Shown one piece after another: positions 25,299 through 33,879 of a stretch of 60,421 nucleotides of DNA (position 1 is its first letter; the number at the start of each line of letters is the position of its first letter). A model generated the notes under the pieces. It ran no database searches and had not been told where the DNA came from. It was given only the letters and a program-made list of their open reading frames with translations. A program made the translations under genes and the position numbers. The stretch comes from Comamonadaceae bacterium (GTDB lineage: Bacteria > Pseudomonadota > Gammaproteobacteria > Burkholderiales > Burkholderiaceae_C), in contig CANJWZ010000025.1 of assembly GCA_947478725.1 (NCBI GenBank), forward strand, positions 1 to 60,421, read 5' to 3'.

Positions 25299-26281
25299 TC
25301 CAGCTTCAGGCCCAATTCTTTGATGACTGGCGCCCATGTCGCGGTTTGCTCGTCAATCTCCTTGCGTGCTCCGTCGACAGTCTTGCGCATGGGAACGAAG
25401 GAGATTGAATTCATTTTCTCAATCACCTCGCGGTCTTGCAGTACCCGATCAAGCGCCGTATGAAGTTTTGCTATGACTTCAGGAGGGGTTTTTGCAGGTG
25501 CTGCCAGCACGTAACCAACGCCACCATTAACGCCCTTCATATTGAACTCCCTCATCACGGGCACATCAGGCAGCAGGGGACTGCGCTCGGTTGAGGCCAC
25601 AAGTATGGGTCGAACAAGACCGCCATCTACTTGGCCTTTTACGCCACCAATCGCCATGGAAGCAGCATCAATGTTGCCACCCATTACATCGGTCACAGCG
25701 GTTGCGGTGCCTTTGTACGCGACGTGAGTGACTGGAAAATTGTTCAACTTGCCCAGAGTAAGGATAACCAGGTGCCCGGCGCCACCAACACCGCCTGAGC
25801 CAACATTAATGCCGCCGCTACGGGTTCGCGCGAGGTTGACGAGATCTTGCATATTACGGACCGGCGAGTCCTTGCGCACTATGAGAATGCTGGGTGTTTC
25901 AGCAACGGTGCCGATGTATGCGAAGTCGGTCAAGGGGTCATAACCAAGGGATTGCGACATGAGCGGGAAGGTGCCCACCGTAGTTGGCATGATGCCGATG
26001 GTGTAACCGTCGGGCGCAGCTCTAGCCACCGAGCGGTTTCCAACATTGCCAGATGCGCCGGGGCGGTTCTCGATAACAACCTGTTGCCCCAGTTGCTGGG
26101 ACAACTTGACTTGAATAGCGCGAATGATGTTATCGGTCGTCCCGCCGGGGGTATACGGGACGACGAGTGTGATGGGACGCGTGGGCCAGGCCTGCGCGTG
26201 CACCACGCTGGCCAACGCCAGTGACGCCACCGCGGACGCGGTCAGCTTGAGAATTTTTCGGCGAACGGTTGATGTGGTCAT
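25295..26281 (-). CDS. Bug/TctC-type periplasmic solute-binding protein
   Basis: A 328-residue secreted binding protein with an N-terminal signal (MTTSTVRRKILKLTASAVAS, cleavage near VHAQA). The Bug-family pattern follows: WPTRPITLVVPYTPGGTTDN, VVIENRPGASGNVG, APDGYTIGIMPTT and HVAYKGTATAVTDVMGGNID. Bug proteins bind carboxylates or similar small acids. Its place inside the CoA operon suggests it captures the pathway substrate. No TctA/TctB membrane partners are in the window. Confidence 0.92.
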   Translation of the reverse strand: MTTSTVRRKILKLTASAVASLALASVVHAQAWPTRPITLVVPYTPGGTTDNIIRAIQVKLSQQLGQQVVIENRPGASGNVGNRSVARAAPDGYTIGIMPTTVGTFPLMSQSLGYDPLTDFAYIGTVAETPSILIVRKDSPVRNMQDLVNLARTRSGGINVGSGGVGGAGHLVILTLGKLNNFPVTHVAYKGTATAVTDVMGGNIDAASMAIGGVKGQVDGGLVRPILVASTERSPLLPDVPVMREFNMKGVNGGVGYVLAAPAKTPPEVIAKLHTALDRVLQDREVIEKMNSISFVPMRKTVDGARKEIDEQTATWAPVIKELGLKLE

Positions 26282-26306
26282 GATTTGTCTCCTTGGTAGT
26301 AAGAAT

Positions 26307-27164
26307 TCAGCTTGGGTTTAACTGGCAGTTTCCGTGGTCCAGCACCACGACACCACGTTCGGGTGCTCGTGTTCTGAACGACACGATATCCCCATCAATC
26401 CAGATGTCCGTCTCCAGACGTTCACCGGGATAAATGACATTGGTAAACCCTGTGTTCAGTGTTTTCATGCGCGTGTTGTCGTAATCACATACCGCTATCA
26501 ATACCTGACGGCACGCCAGCGCCAAGGTGCATGAACCGTGAAGAATGGGGGAGGGAAAACCCATCTGACGCGCAATCACTGGATCCCCATGGATAACATT
26601 GCGATCGCCCGTCAGGCGATATAAGAGCGCCTGGTTAGGTTCAGTTTGAGTGACCCCAACAAAGTCGGGTTGGCGTTGTGGCATGGAGGATGACTGCCGC
26701 TGCCGGGAGCCGAAGCTCCCCATTCCGCCGTCGCCACGTGCGTAGTACAGATTGTTGATATCGAAAAGCGGCGTACCGTCAGCAAGGCGAACTTGTGACT
26801 CGGTTTCAATCATTACACCCCGCTCCGGGCCTTTGTCGGCTACGCTCAAAACTCGATGGTCCGCCAGCAAGTCAGCAGCTGGAGGGAGTGGACGATGCAA
26901 ACTGAGCTTTTGTTCCACATGGAGCATCTTTTCGACTTTCATCCCGATCTCGAATATCAGGTTGTGTCGCGCCACCGTAATCGCTTGACTGGGCATCGCT
27001 CTCAGGGTGCCCCGGCGCTCATAGACATAGTCAAGTTCGCGCTCATTAAATGGATCACGGCCCATGCCAACAGCTACGCCATACAGCATGGTGTTGTACT
27101 CGCTGTACGAGTATGGCGCATTGATCGCTTGCTGCGATGTCAGGAGTTTAAGGGTGATAGACAT
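26307..27164 (-). CDS. MaoC-type enoyl-CoA hydratase (double hot-dog)
   Basis: A 285-residue hydratase of the MFE-2/hydratase-2 type. The catalytic motif LTGDRNVIHGDPVIARQMGF carries D187 and H192, followed by SPILHGSCTLALACR; an N-terminal pseudo-hot-dog domain covers about residues 1-150. It would add water (R-specifically) to an enoyl-CoA made by the dehydrogenases. This is the one convincing hydratase of the block, given that the crotonase next door lacks the usual glutamates. Confidence 0.88.
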   Translation of the reverse strand: MSITLKLLTSQQAINAPYSYSEYNTMLYGVAVGMGRDPFNERELDYVYERRGTLRAMPSQAITVARHNLIFEIGMKVEKMLHVEQKLSLHRPLPPAADLLADHRVLSVADKGPERGVMIETESQVRLADGTPLFDINNLYYARGDGGMGSFGSRQRQSSSMPQRQPDFVGVTQTEPNQALLYRLTGDRNVIHGDPVIARQMGFPSPILHGSCTLALACRQVLIAVCDYDNTRMKTLNTGFTNVIYPGERLETDIWIDGDIVSFRTRAPERGVVVLDHGNCQLNPS

Positions 27165-27185
27165 GTGGTGTGCGTCGCATCGGTA

Positions 27186-28442
27186 TTAACTGCGTCCTGT
27201 GGGAATCTTGTTGAACGGCATGCCCTTGTCCGCCCTGATATCGGCAGGAAGCCCGAGAACCTGCTCGGCCAGGATGTTCTTCTGAATCTCGGCAGTGCCG
27301 CCACCCACACGAATGGCTGGAGACGTAAGAAGCATTTTCTGAAAGGACCGGCCGGTGCCTTTCTCGTCAAGGATGGCTCCTGCCGGTCCCTGTATGTCGA
27401 GTGCAAAGGCGCACAACTCCTGTGCAATTTCGCCGGCAACCAGTTTGCCGATTGAATTTTCAGGGCCGGGTGGCCTGCCTCCCGACAAGGCCGAAATGGT
27501 CCGCATCATGGCCCACTGCAAGCCACGCTGCCTGGCTATCCAGGTGGCCAGCTGAGCACGCACCGCTGGATCGTCAATTGGAAGTCCCGTTGATGTTTCA
27601 AGTTCGCAGCACAGGTCGAAGAACTCAGGCACACCCGTCGGGATAGCCGCAGCCAGTTGAAGCCGTTCGTTCATGAGCGTTGTAAGTGATACCCGCCAGC
27701 CACCGCCTATGGCCCCAATACGATTGGAATCAGGTACGCGCACATCAGTAAAAAACACCTCACAGAAGTGCATTTCTCCAGTCATCTGCTTGATTGGACG
27801 CGCTTCCACGCCCGCTGCCTTCATGTCTACGATGAACATGGTCAGCCCCTCGTGCTTGACCACCGAAGGATCGGTACGCACCAGCATGATTCCCCAGTCA
27901 GCGAACTGTCCGTGCGTTGTCCAGATCTTCTGCCCATTGATGATCCACTCATCGCCACTTCGCTGCGCACGCGATCTCAGCCCCGCGAGGTCTGAGCCAC
28001 CGGAAGGCTCAGAAAATAACTGGCACCAGACGTCCTGACCAGACACGATGGGGTTTAGATGCCGCTCCTTTTGAGCGGCAGTACCATGCGTGATAAGGGT
28101 TGGTCCCGCCATCCCATGGCCTACGACGAAGAGGTTGGAAAGTTGTGAGTAGATGCCTTCTTCCTGCTGCCAGATTACGCGCTGAATCGGGGTGGCATCG
28201 CGACCGCCGAACTGCGTTGGCCAATGCAGGCAAGCCCAACCAGCTTCCGATTTACGCGCTTGCCATGCTTTACTGATTTTTAAAGGATCGTAGCCATCGA
28301 TTTCGGGGGGATGAACACTCGACGTGGTCTGCGCGATGGCGGCCTGCAAGCCGGTCCGCAGTTCGTGCGGTGCATTTGCCTGTATCCAGGCTCGCGCCTC
28401 GGTACGAAAGGCTGCTTCTTCGGTGTTGTCTTCGAAGTTCAT
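27186..28442 (-). CDS. Acyl-CoA dehydrogenase (canonical half of second pair)
   Basis: A 418-residue FAD-dependent dehydrogenase with LFSEPSGGSDLAGLRSRA, INGQKIWTTHGQFADWGIML and the C-terminal RVGGGTAEIQKNILAEQVLG, all intact. Large size and sequence style match bacterial dehydrogenases used in degrading bulky or branched acyl-CoAs. It lies 5 bases downstream of a second, shorter dehydrogenase with a degenerate FAD loop, again as a probable heteromer partner. Confidence 0.9.
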   Translation of the reverse strand: MNFEDNTEEAAFRTEARAWIQANAPHELRTGLQAAIAQTTSSVHPPEIDGYDPLKISKAWQARKSEAGWACLHWPTQFGGRDATPIQRVIWQQEEGIYSQLSNLFVVGHGMAGPTLITHGTAAQKERHLNPIVSGQDVWCQLFSEPSGGSDLAGLRSRAQRSGDEWIINGQKIWTTHGQFADWGIMLVRTDPSVVKHEGLTMFIVDMKAAGVEARPIKQMTGEMHFCEVFFTDVRVPDSNRIGAIGGGWRVSLTTLMNERLQLAAAIPTGVPEFFDLCCELETSTGLPIDDPAVRAQLATWIARQRGLQWAMMRTISALSGGRPPGPENSIGKLVAGEIAQELCAFALDIQGPAGAILDEKGTGRSFQKMLLTSPAIRVGGGTAEIQKNILAEQVLGLPADIRADKGMPFNKIPTGRS

Positions 28443-28447
28443 TTCGT

Positions 28448-29560
28448 TTATGCAGTAATGACGCGGCGCGCGCGCAGTTGTTCAATTAGACGATCCTGCC
28501 AGTGCGTCAGGCCGCCGAGGGAAATCGCCAGCAAATGGGCGCGGCGGTAGTACAAGTGGCAGTCAAATTCCCAGGTGAATCCCATGCCGCCATGGACCTG
28601 AATGTTTTCCTTGACGCAAAGCTGATGCGCCTGGGTCGCGCTAACGCGAGCGGCAGCAGCAGCCTCCGGAAGCTCCGGAGCATCATCCTGAAGAGCCCAG
28701 GCACCGTAGTAACTGTTTGAGCGCGCCAGCGCCACCGACACATACATGTCTACCAGCTTGTGTTTGATCGCCTGGAATGATCCGATTGGACGGCCAAAGG
28801 CGTAACGCTCCAAGGCATAGTCCCGGGCCATTTCCAGCGCGCGCTCTGCGCCCCCCACTTGCTCGAATGCCGCAAGGACTGCCGCGCGGTCAAGCGCCCG
28901 GGTAAGTACGTTCCAGCCATCCGCGGCCAACAAATCCGCAGGAACATCGCGCATATCCAATTGGGCCTGCAAGCGCGTGGGATCGATGGTGGTGAGTGGG
29001 GTGCGCGTAACACCGCTGTTCTGCATATCCACGATGTACAGGCAGATGGTCTCACCCGACCTGGCAGCAACGATGGCTATATCGGCTACAGCAGCATCCA
29101 GCACTGCCACCTTTGTGCCATTGATGCGCCCGCCTTTAAAAACGGCCTGGATCCCTTGAGGCACTATTTGTCCGGGCCCTTCAGTGACAGCCAGGCAGGC
29201 GATTGAGGCACCGCGCGCGAGCTTGGGAAGCCAATGAGACTTTTGCTGTTCGGTCCCCGCAGCAAGAATCAGTTCGGCACCCAGGCAGATCGACGAGGAA
29301 AATGGAATGGCTGCATTTGCGCGACCCAATTCTTCGGCTATAGCGCACAACTCCAGATGACCCGCACCTGTTCCGCCGTATGCTTCAGGGATGGCTGCCC
29401 CCAGGAAGCCAAGCTCAGCCAGAATGGTCCAGAGATTACGATCTATTCCAGCACCGGAGTCCAAAACCTTGCGTACGTTTGCTGGCGAGCTCAAGTCAGC
29501 CAGGACGCGCCTTGCCTCCTCCTTGATCTGGAGTTGCTCAGGAGAAAACTCGAAATTCAT
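28448..29560 (-). CDS. Acyl-CoA dehydrogenase (degenerate half of second pair)
   Basis: A 370-residue homologue starting MNFEFSPEQLQIKEEARRVL; an alternative start 27 bases upstream is less likely. It keeps VHGGMGFTWEFDCHLYYRRA near the end. The FAD loop reads LAVTEGPGQIVPQG instead of SEPxxGSD. Its role is probably that of the second subunit in a complex with the adjacent 418-residue chain. Confidence 0.86.
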   Translation of the reverse strand: MNFEFSPEQLQIKEEARRVLADLSSPANVRKVLDSGAGIDRNLWTILAELGFLGAAIPEAYGGTGAGHLELCAIAEELGRANAAIPFSSSICLGAELILAAGTEQQKSHWLPKLARGASIACLAVTEGPGQIVPQGIQAVFKGGRINGTKVAVLDAAVADIAIVAARSGETICLYIVDMQNSGVTRTPLTTIDPTRLQAQLDMRDVPADLLAADGWNVLTRALDRAAVLAAFEQVGGAERALEMARDYALERYAFGRPIGSFQAIKHKLVDMYVSVALARSNSYYGAWALQDDAPELPEAAAAARVSATQAHQLCVKENIQVHGGMGFTWEFDCHLYYRRAHLLAISLGGLTHWQDRLIEQLRARRVITA

Positions 29561-29587
29561 GAGTGTCTTTTCTTTCTTCGCAAACAA

Positions 29588-30556
29588 TTATTCAAACTTG
29601 ATGCCGTCTTCCTGGACGGCCTTCCTGAAAACCTCGTACTCTTCGCGATGGACGGTCGCCATTTCAGCCGGTGAGGATACGGTCGGCTCAAAGCCCAACT
29701 GCTCAAGCTGATCGCGGGCGTCCTTGCTACCGAGCGCCGCACGCAAGGCCTGGTTGATGCGCTCGACAGTAGCGGCAGGCATGTGGGCTGGACCATAAAT
29801 GCCCGACCACGGGGAAACACTTATTCGCAGGCCAGCCTCCTTTGCAGTTGGCACGTTCGGCAGTTGTGGGCTGCGAGTTTCACGGAGGGTCACCAGAGCC
29901 TGCAACCTGCCATCCTTTACGAAGCCCTGCACAGCCGCCCCGGTGGAAAACATCATGTGAACCCGGCCACTGATGACATCCGTAATTGCTGCGGCATCAC
30001 CTTTATAGGGAATATGTGTCATGTCCAGGCGATTCTGGTTAAGCATCTGGAGCGCGGCCAGTCTGGTTACGCTATTCGCGCTAGCATAGTTGAGTGCCCC
30101 GGGGCGCGCGCGCGTGTATTGGATGAACTCCGAAATGGTCTTCGCGGGCACTACAGGCGAAGACACCATGAACATGGAGAACCTGCCCATGTTCGCTATT
30201 GGCGTGAAGTCTTTGAACGGGTCGTAAGGAATGCCCTTGCCATCGCGCAGAATTGGCACGGCAATCAGCGCGCTGCTGGAACCGAAATACAGCGTTGTTC
30301 CGTCAGCGGGTGCCTTGGCCACGTTGTCGGCCGCGATGATGCCCTCACCACCTGGTTTGTTGTCCACAACAACAGTTTGCCCAAGCTGCTGGGAGAGCCT
30401 TTGAGCGATCACGCGCAGAACTGTGTCAGAGCCCCCCCCGGGAGGAAAGCCCAACACAATACGTATGGGTCGCCCGTTATTCTGAGCGTGTGCCACTGCG
30501 GTCAGTAGAAGGGCTACAAGCGTTGCAGCAATCTGGCGAAATATAATTTTTTTCAT
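29588..30556 (-). CDS. Bug/TctC-type periplasmic solute-binding protein
   Basis: A 322-residue binding protein with a signal peptide (MKKIIFRQIAATLVALLLTA, cleavage near AHAQN). Family motifs are IRIVLGFPPGGGSDTVLRVI, VVVDNKPGGEGIIAADN and HIPYKGDAAAITDVISGRVH. It is the second Bug protein of the catabolic block and differs clearly from the first, so the two may bind different acids. Confidence 0.92.
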   Translation of the reverse strand: MKKIIFRQIAATLVALLLTAVAHAQNNGRPIRIVLGFPPGGGSDTVLRVIAQRLSQQLGQTVVVDNKPGGEGIIAADNVAKAPADGTTLYFGSSSALIAVPILRDGKGIPYDPFKDFTPIANMGRFSMFMVSSPVVPAKTISEFIQYTRARPGALNYASANSVTRLAALQMLNQNRLDMTHIPYKGDAAAITDVISGRVHMMFSTGAAVQGFVKDGRLQALVTLRETRSPQLPNVPTAKEAGLRISVSPWSGIYGPAHMPAATVERINQALRAALGSKDARDQLEQLGFEPTVSSPAEMATVHREEYEVFRKAVQEDGIKFE

Positions 30557-30570
30557 GGCGTTTGTTACCC

Positions 30571-31437
30571 TTAGACCGGAGCTACTTCACGAACACCGGA
30601 CCAACGCAGCACGCGCGGATGCGTGCCGCTGTAAGGCACAGCCCGGTGCATGGTCCAGCTGTCGTCCCACATCACCAGTTCGTATGGATGCCATTTGTGT
30701 GAGTACACGAATTGGGGTCGAGTGGCATGTTCTGTCAGTTCCTCAATCAACGCACGGCCAGCTTCAAGCGGCATGCCTATGACGTGCGATGCGTGACTGG
30801 CGAGATAGAGCGACTTGCGGCCCGTCCGTGGATTGCTACGAACCAGAGGGTGGATCACGGGCGGACGCTTGCTCATTGCGTCGGCCGTAAAGTCAGACAT
30901 CTTCATACCCATCTTGGCGCGTGAGTAGAAGATGCTGTGCTCCGCCTTCAAATCTTCGATTTGAGCTTTGGTGGCATCACTCAGGGCGTCATAGGCAGCG
31001 CGCATGTCTGCGTACTCCGTATCTGGCGGCTCCGGTGGTAGCTGGCGCGCAGACAGGGCTGTCAGACGAATCGGCGGCTGCGCTTGAGAGCCATCTGTGT
31101 GCCACAGGAGGTTTGCGCGCAAGTACATACCTCGTGCGCTTTCCGGGTCAATCTGGGCGCCGTCATCTTCTACCGTCGAGACATCGAAGAAGTGCGGGTG
31201 CGCGCTATTGGCCGTTTTCAACTCTGCAAGAGTTACAAGCGATGGTGGACCAAAACGTTCAATAAATACCTGCTGTTGATCATCATTCAGCGGTTGGTTT
31301 GGAAATGAAAGTACTCCGTAGTCGGCAAGAGCTTGCTCAATCTCCTCTACCTGACTGGCGGACAGGGGATTGCGCAGATCGATTTCCCGGACGACGGCGG
31401 CAAAAGTTTTTCCGCTTGGAGTAATGTGCAAGCTCAT
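30571..31437 (-). CDS. TauD/TfdA-family 2-oxoglutarate-dependent dioxygenase
   Basis: A 288-residue non-haem Fe(II) oxygenase. The facial triad is visible as H113 and D115 in LLWHTDGSQAQ and a distal His in WTMHRAVPYSGTHPRVLR, with the 2-oxoglutarate-binding Arg in LRWSGVR. Relatives hydroxylate carboxylates, sulfonates or phenoxyacids beside the acid group. Its neighbour is a 2-hydroxy-acid dehydrogenase, so hydroxylation followed by oxidation is a reasonable proposal (inference). Confidence 0.9.
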   Translation of the reverse strand: MSLHITPSGKTFAAVVREIDLRNPLSASQVEEIEQALADYGVLSFPNQPLNDDQQQVFIERFGPPSLVTLAELKTANSAHPHFFDVSTVEDDGAQIDPESARGMYLRANLLWHTDGSQAQPPIRLTALSARQLPPEPPDTEYADMRAAYDALSDATKAQIEDLKAEHSIFYSRAKMGMKMSDFTADAMSKRPPVIHPLVRSNPRTGRKSLYLASHASHVIGMPLEAGRALIEELTEHATRPQFVYSHKWHPYELVMWDDSWTMHRAVPYSGTHPRVLRWSGVREVAPV

Positions 31438-31469
31438 TGGTGGTTTCCTTCTGGGGTTTTGACTTGAGT

Positions 31470-32765
31470 TCAGCTAACGGCACGCAGCGAGGGAACTTTG
31501 CTGGTATTTAATGGTTTGATTTGCGAGGCGGTCCAGAGTGCGTCTGGCCCGAGTTCACTGACGGTTGAGCGGCCAAGTTGTCCTAGAACTCGAAGCATTT
31601 CTTCACCGAGAATCGCAAGTGCTCGCTGCACGCCAGCCTGACCCGCTGCCGCGACTCCCCAAAGCGGCGCACGGCCCACTAGTACGGCATTGGCGCCAAG
31701 AGCGAGCGCTTTGATAGCGTCGCTGCCCCGCATGATGCCGCCGTCCATCAGAACCTGAGTACGCGCGCCGACGAGATCGATGATTTCGGGTAGCGCAAAT
31801 AGCGGAGGAATTGAATAGTCGAGATTGCGTCCTCCGTGATTCGAGACGATGATGCCGTCGGCGCCGTTTTGTACTGCAGCGCGAGCATCTTCCGGGTGCA
31901 AAATGCCTTTGACGATTAGGGGCCCATGCCATATTTTCCGCAGCATGCGAAGATCTTCCCAAGTCAGAGAATCCGTTTTGGGTAATGCGCTTCGCCCTTT
32001 CGGCGCCGCAGTCAGCGACTGTTGCAGTGCTTCCGGATAGTTTTCAAAGCGTGGCATTCCTGTAGTAGCGAGGTAGCGGCCAATGACGCTCGTCAACCAG
32101 CGCGGGTGCATCGCGATATCTACAAAGTTGCGGCGGTTCGGCCTGAAGGGCAGCATGAAACCGTTTCTTACGTTGCACTCGCGATTGGGTGCTACCGTAG
32201 TGTCTACGGTAACCATCAGCGTCTCGAAGCCAGCTTTCTGAACCCGGCGAACAAGCTCATGCGACATTGATCGATCTGGCCACATATACAGCTGAAACCA
32301 TAAACGCCCAGGTGCCTCTGCGGCAATACGTTCGATAGAAGTCAGAGATGCAGTGGAAAGCGTAAATGGGATATTGGCTGCAGCAGCGGCTTTTGCCATG
32401 GCTATTTCGCCGTCATGCCACACGATGCCGGCAGCACCAGTAGGTGCCATGACCAAAGGCATGGCACTCGCCTTCCCAAGGATCTGCGTGGCAAGCGTGC
32501 GTTGCGACACGTCTTGAAGTACGGTTGGACGAAGACGGTAGGCGTCGAAAGATGCGCGATTGTTGTGAACCGCTACATCGTCTTCGGATCCGCGCTCGAT
32601 AAACTCAAACACACCTTTCGGCAGGCGACTGCGGGCTTGCGCACGCAAGTCTGCGATATTGAGCACCAGGTCGAGGGGGCTTTTTGCCACGCGTTTGTCT
32701 CCGTCTTTTTGCTGTTGCTGCGTTTGCCAGCGCTGTTGAATTCGATAATATCCAAACAGGTCCAA
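31470..32765 (-). CDS. FMN-dependent 2-hydroxy-acid dehydrogenase/oxidase
   Basis: A 431-residue protein of the lactate/mandelate/glycolate oxidase family. It has LPKGVFEFIERGSEDD early, the active-site block SNHGGRNLDY (catalytic His and substrate-binding Arg), VKGILHPEDA with the FMN-binding Lys, and the phosphate site MDGGIMRGSDAIKALALGAN. It oxidises an L-2-hydroxy acid to the 2-oxo acid. It is the first gene of the minus-strand operon, directly divergent from the LysR gene, so it marks the operon promoter. Confidence 0.9.
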   Translation of the reverse strand: MDLFGYYRIQQRWQTQQQQKDGDKRVAKSPLDLVLNIADLRAQARSRLPKGVFEFIERGSEDDVAVHNNRASFDAYRLRPTVLQDVSQRTLATQILGKASAMPLVMAPTGAAGIVWHDGEIAMAKAAAAANIPFTLSTASLTSIERIAAEAPGRLWFQLYMWPDRSMSHELVRRVQKAGFETLMVTVDTTVAPNRECNVRNGFMLPFRPNRRNFVDIAMHPRWLTSVIGRYLATTGMPRFENYPEALQQSLTAAPKGRSALPKTDSLTWEDLRMLRKIWHGPLIVKGILHPEDARAAVQNGADGIIVSNHGGRNLDYSIPPLFALPEIIDLVGARTQVLMDGGIMRGSDAIKALALGANAVLVGRAPLWGVAAAGQAGVQRALAILGEEMLRVLGQLGRSTVSELGPDALWTASQIKPLNTSKVPSLRAVS

Positions 32766-32798
32766 CGTGCAATCACGGTTTGTGATGTCTAGTCATAA

Positions 32799-32810
32799 GC
32801 AAAGCTTTGC
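32799..32810. promoter_or_regulatory. 12-bp palindrome in the operon/LysR divergent region
   Basis: GCAAAGCTTTGC is perfectly symmetric and lies 34 bases upstream of the dehydrogenase start on the minus strand. LysR proteins bind interrupted dyads, so it is a candidate part of the regulatory site. A weaker ATCAC-N5-GTGAT dyad lies beside it (32772-32786). Confidence 0.4.
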
Positions 32811-32939
32811 AAGCTCAACCTGTTCAAGCTTTATGGGCCGGTGCAGGCGCGACGATCGTCGGCCACGGGATTGGTTTCTTCGGGGGTTCTGCTTGAAGTA
32901 CCCAACCCAGGAATCAGAGAGCTAGGGATAACCCTTGCA

Positions 32940-32969
32940 GGGTAATGAGGCGGCGGTTTTCCATTACCC
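32940..32969 (+). promoter_or_regulatory. 8-bp inverted repeat in the LysR leader
   Basis: GGGTAATG (32940-32947) and CATTACCC (32962-32969) are perfect arms with a 14-base spacer, ending 7 bases before the LysR ATG at 32977. It may be an autoregulatory operator or an RNA hairpin covering the ribosome site; no Shine-Dalgarno is visible nearby. Confidence 0.45.
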
Positions 32970-32976
32970 TTTACCC

Positions 32977-33879
32977 ATGCGCAAGCTCACTACTACCAAC
33001 CTGGAAGTTGCAGTCTGGATTGCAAGACTTGGCAGCTTCACATCTGCTGCTGAGCGTATGAATACGACTCAACCTGGAATTTCGGCACGGGTCAAGGAAC
33101 TTGAAGACACCCTGGGTCATAAACTTTTCGTCAGGCAGGGCCGCGGGGTGGAACTGACGCTTGAAGGGCGAGACTTTGTTGCCAAAGCGGAGGCGGTGCT
33201 CAAACAACTTGACAATATGTCAGTTTCGTTTGGGAAGGCCAGTTCGAGCGGTGTTGTGCAAATCGGTGTGAGCAGCATTTGTTTGGACTTGCTCGCCGCC
33301 ACCAGTATCGAGACTGCCCGCACAATGCCGCTGGTTTCTTACAACGTGGATGTTGACAGAGCTGCTCCACTACTTGGTCGGCTGGAAGCACGTAAGCTCG
33401 ACCTTGTCATGGTGTCCGGGCCGGTTGAGGCCCACAAATTTCGGATCCACCCCGTCGGCTGGGATCGCATGCTCTGGGTAGGCTCCCAACAGTTGATGGA
33501 GAGCCGAATGCACTTACCGCGTAGTGAGCGACTCAAAGGCCTTCAAATTTGGTGTGTGCAATCCGATTCGTTTTACTGGAGCCAGGGAACGGCAAGCTTG
33601 CGCGCCCAAGGCGCTGATCTCGGGCGGGCAAACGGTATAGGCAATACGGCAGCCGTAGCTCGTGTTGTCGCCGCCGGAGCGGGTATTGGCCTGGTGTCGC
33701 AGGCGTTGGTACAAACGGACCTTGAGATGGGTCGGTTGGTACCCGTGCCCGATTTCGCCCCCTGCGAACAAATTGAATTTTCTGTAGTCACCATGCCAGA
33801 CTGTGGAAGCATCGTCGATGAAGTAATTTCTGCTGCCGTAAGTCATAGTCCATTTAGACGTACCCGCTTCGACGATTGA
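32977..33879 (+). CDS. LysR-family transcriptional regulator
   Basis: A 300-residue LysR protein. The N-terminal helix-turn-helix covers about residues 1-60 (ARLGSFTSAAERMNTTQPGI, LEDTLGHKLFVRQGRGVELT). A periplasmic-binding-like effector domain follows, with VAAGAGIGLVSQALVQTDLE typical of the ending. The ATG at 32977 puts the helix-turn-helix at the usual distance; a TTG at 32935 would add 14 residues. It is divergent from the catabolic operon and most likely its activator. Confidence 0.9.
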   Translation: MRKLTTTNLEVAVWIARLGSFTSAAERMNTTQPGISARVKELEDTLGHKLFVRQGRGVELTLEGRDFVAKAEAVLKQLDNMSVSFGKASSSGVVQIGVSSICLDLLAATSIETARTMPLVSYNVDVDRAAPLLGRLEARKLDLVMVSGPVEAHKFRIHPVGWDRMLWVGSQQLMESRMHLPRSERLKGLQIWCVQSDSFYWSQGTASLRAQGADLGRANGIGNTAAVARVVAAGAGIGLVSQALVQTDLEMGRLVPVPDFAPCEQIEFSVVTMPDCGSIVDEVISAAVSHSPFRRTRFDD

